Source: JACKCR01 sp041390305
GTDB taxonomy: Bacteria; Eisenbacteria; RBG-16-71-46; CAIMUX01
Assembly: GCA_041390305.1 (NCBI GenBank)
Contig: JAWKQE010000001.1
Span: 186,001 to 250,000, forward strand
Direction: 5' to 3'
Length of the DNA: 64,000 nucleotides
The position numbers were made by a program, and so were the translations under genes. This document shows positions 62,215 through 64,000 of the stretch, piece after piece (position 1 is the stretch's first letter; each line of letters begins with the position of its first letter). Under the pieces are notes generated by a model. The model ran no database searches and had not been told where the DNA came from. It saw only the letters and a list, made by a program, of their open reading frames with translations.

Positions 62215-64000
62215 TCACTCTTCGAGGAGCTTCGCCAGTCGCGCTGCGATCTGCTCGTCCGCAGGGAGCTCCCGTTTCGCCACGCCCAGGCACTCGATGG
62301 CGGCCTCTCGCTGACCCGCGAGCAGAGCCGCGTCGACGAAACCGAGGTAGGCCTCGGTGAAGCGCGGACTCTTCTCGAAGGCGATCCGGAACCGAGCGGC
62401 GGCTTCCTGGGCGTTTCCGGCTTCGAGAAGCCCGAGCGCCGACGTGTAGAACGATCTCGCCACGATCCTGTCCTGAGCGGCCTGCACGCGTTCGCCGGGA
62501 TGGGGAAGATCCAGCGCGCGGCCCCGCTGATCGGGCGGATAGAGCCAGACGGCGAGGGACTCCGGCGACATCGTCTGCGTCTTCGCGGAGAGGAACCCCT
62601 TCTGTCCGCCCCGCACGGTACGCTCGCCACCCGACTCCGAAGAGATGCGGCGACCACGCGGCGTGACGTACCCGAGACTCATCAGCTTCTCCGCCATCTC
62701 GTCGTCGATCTCGACCACTCCGGCCTCGCTCACTCCCTGATGGGCCGCGAGAAGTGCGACCCGGTCGAGCAGCTTCGCCAGGGAATCGCGTACGGCCGGC
62801 TCCGCGTCCGCGACGTCGACCTGCTCGTGTGGGTCGTCCCGCAGGTCGTAGAGTTCGTATCGAGGGCCGTCGATCAACTTCCAGCGCTCGGTCCTGAGAC
62901 CGCGGAGTTCGCACCATCCATGCGTGAGCCTCGGACGGAACGTCTCGAGGTACGCGGTCGTGCGGAACCGCGGCGACGCCACAGACGGGCCGATCGCATC
63001 CAGTCCCAGCTCCGCGAGCGGAGAGCCGACCGTCGGCGTCGGTGCCGGCAGATCGAGATACGCGCACACCGTCGGGAAGACGTCGACGGTACGGACGAGT
63101 TCCGGCACACGCCGTCCCCGCGGCAGTCCCGGTCCCCGCACGATGAGCGGAACTCGCGTGGTGGCTTCGTGGAGGAGGTCCCCGTGGAGTGTTTCTCCGT
63201 GCTCGCCCAGCCCTTCGCCGTGGTCCGAGAGGAAGACGACGAGCGTATCGTCTGGGTCCCGGAGCTCCTCGACGCCCGCGAGTAGGCGGCCGACTTCCTG
63301 GTCTGCGTAGGCGATCTCGCCCTCGTACTCGCGCCCGGCGTACTGGTCACGGAACGGAGGTGGGGGGTCACGCGGAAGGTGAGGGTCGAAGAGGTGGACG
63401 ACGAGGAGAGCGTCGGTACCGTCCTGCGTGCGCAGCCAAGCGAGCGCGCGGTCGACCGTCACTTCCGCCCGTCGCTCGATCCCCTGGATCTCGTCGTCGA
63501 TCGGAGTGAGGAGCGGGCTGTAGGGCCGGTAGTACATGGAGACGTCGGCATCGTAGACGTCGAACCCCTGGGTGAGGTTGTGCACCGGATCGAGGACGGC
63601 GGCGGAGACGAACGCTCCCGTTGCGAAGTCGCGGGCCTTCAGCGCCTCGGCCAGCGTCGTCCAGGAGTCGCTGAGTTCATAGCTGCCGTTATCGCGAACG
63701 CCGTGTTGGGGCGGGTACGTGCCGGTGAAGATCGTCGACATGGAGGGCAGCGTGACCGGAACCGCGGTCATCGCGTTCTCGTAGAGCACTCCGTCTGCCG
63801 CCAGCCGGTCGATGTTCGGGGTCTCGATCTCGTCGTAGCCGTAGCAACCGAGGCGGTCCGCCCGCAGGGTGTCCACGACGAGCAGGAGAACGAGCTTGGG
63901 GCCAGGTTCTCCACAGGCGCCGAGGAAGAGGGACATGACCGCGAGCGTCATGAGGAAAAGGGCGCGCTGGAAGAAGCGGTGTGGGACACTTTCCGCACGC
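62215..64000 (-). CDS. Sulfatase-superfamily lipoprotein with TPR-like tail (5' end possibly outside window)
   Basis: The frame is open to the window edge. ATG at 63951 would give a signal sequence without positive residues, so the start is more likely upstream; the lipobox FLGAC follows. Metal ligands are Asp27 (VVDTLRADRLG) and SDHGEG. The nucleophile block reads V-T-L-P-S-M in place of C/S-x-P-S-R, so the formylglycine site of true sulfatases is absent and Thr67 occupies it; phosphatase- or phosphotransferase-type chemistry is possible. The last ~100 residues are helical TPR-like (ALGLLEAGNAQEAAARFRIAFEKSP). Residue numbers count from 63951. Confidence 0.85.
   Translation of the reverse strand, partial: RAESVPHRFFQRALFLMTLAVMSLFLGACGEPGPKLVLLLVVDTLRADRLGCYGYDEIETPNIDRLAADGVLYENAMTAVPVTLPSMSTIFTGTYPPQHGVRDNGSYELSDSWTTLAEALKARDFATGAFVSAAVLDPVHNLTQGFDVYDADVSMYYRPYSPLLTPIDDEIQGIERRAEVTVDRALAWLRTQDGTDALLVVHLFDPHLPRDPPPPFRDQYAGREYEGEIAYADQEVGRLLAGVEELRDPDDTLVVFLSDHGEGLGEHGETLHGDLLHEATTRVPLIVRGPGLPRGRRVPELVRTVDVFPTVCAYLDLPAPTPTVGSPLAELGLDAIGPSVASPRFRTTAYLETFRPRLTHGWCELRGLRTERWKLIDGPRYELYDLRDDPHEQVDVADAEPAVRDSLAKLLDRVALLAAHQGVSEAGVVEIDDEMAEKLMSLGYVTPRGRRISSESGGERTVRGGQKGFLSAKTQTMSPESLAVWLYPPDQRGRALDLPHPGERVQAAQDRIVARSFYTSALGLLEAGNAQEAAARFRIAFEKSPRFTEAYLGFVDAALLAGQREAAIECLGVAKRELPADEQIAARLAKLLEE

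Noticed and set aside
1..64000. CRISPR arrays, tRNA and rRNA genes
   Set aside because: No short regularly spaced repeats with unique spacers, no TTCGA-type T-loop with acceptor pairing, and no rRNA core sequence were recognised by eye. A covariance-model scan was not possible.

Overview
The window is GC-rich bacterial DNA. It is dense with secreted proteins that end in a FlgD-like (Ig-type) C-terminal domain: asymmetric beta segments, a W/D-G-x-D-x-x-G-x-x-V-x-S/N-G-x-Y core and a terminal basic strand. At least eight proteins carry this tail. Together with beta-propeller/BNR proteins, ECF sigma factor plus Ser/Thr kinase pairing, and no cues of Proteobacteria or Actinobacteria, this suggests an uncultured member of the FCB-type or Eisenbacteria/Krumholzibacteriota-like lineages. 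That placement is inference from domain style, not from a marker gene.

Layout. 1-5.2 kb: the end of a secreted FlgD-tail protein, an 0.8 kb hairpin-rich non-coding stretch that ends in an echo of the same tail, an SGNH hydrolase, a lone receiver domain, and an Rrf2 regulator with a short-chain dehydrogenase that share a near-identical 19-bp operator. 5.7-12 kb: a BNR propeller protein with a one-base frameshift; an intact IS256-family element with 26-bp inverted repeats and a perfect 9-bp target duplication inside a chloramphenicol-phosphotransferase-like gene; an SDR relic; and the first of three AAA_14/DUF4143 ATPases. 12-24 kb: an accessory-looking run of small metabolic or house-cleaning genes (propeller lipoprotein, racemase, ABM-like protein, amine oxidase, HExxH protein, two NUDIX proteins, CBU_0592-type membrane protein, DUF5694, two VOC proteins, SnoaL-like protein, P-loop kinase, 2H phosphoesterase) ending in the second AAA_14 ATPase. 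24.5-27.7 kb: an alpha-oxoamine synthase with an adjacent acyl carrier protein, then the third ATPase.

27.8-40.5 kb: surface and secreted proteins, namely a repeat propeller, two tandem leucine-rich-repeat-like lipoproteins, an outer-membrane barrel, a DUF885 peptidase-like gene broken by three small indels, and two FlgD-tail proteins in an operon. 40.8-46.5 kb: an ArsR-type HTH fused to an M29-like domain behind a palindromic promoter, a four-repeat DUF4397 lipoprotein, two strong hairpin terminators, and an acetyl-CoA synthetase/AcpS operon. 46.7-64 kb: a hybrid histidine kinase scattered over several frames, a 1190-residue protein with four near-identical ~180-residue repeats, an AraC/GyrI regulator, a di-haem cytochrome/YVTN protein, an ECF sigma factor overlapping a giant kinase-ATPase-TPR protein, a further FlgD-tail protein, and a sulfatase-like lipoprotein cut by the window edge.

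Themes. Export of FlgD-tailed proteins dominates. Regulation is local: Rrf2, ArsR fusion, AraC, ECF-kinase and orphan receiver. Several genes carry small indels (BNR, DUF885, histidine kinase), mostly in G/C runs, so either pseudogenisation or long-read consensus errors should be considered. No tRNA, rRNA, CRISPR array or replication origin was recognised.
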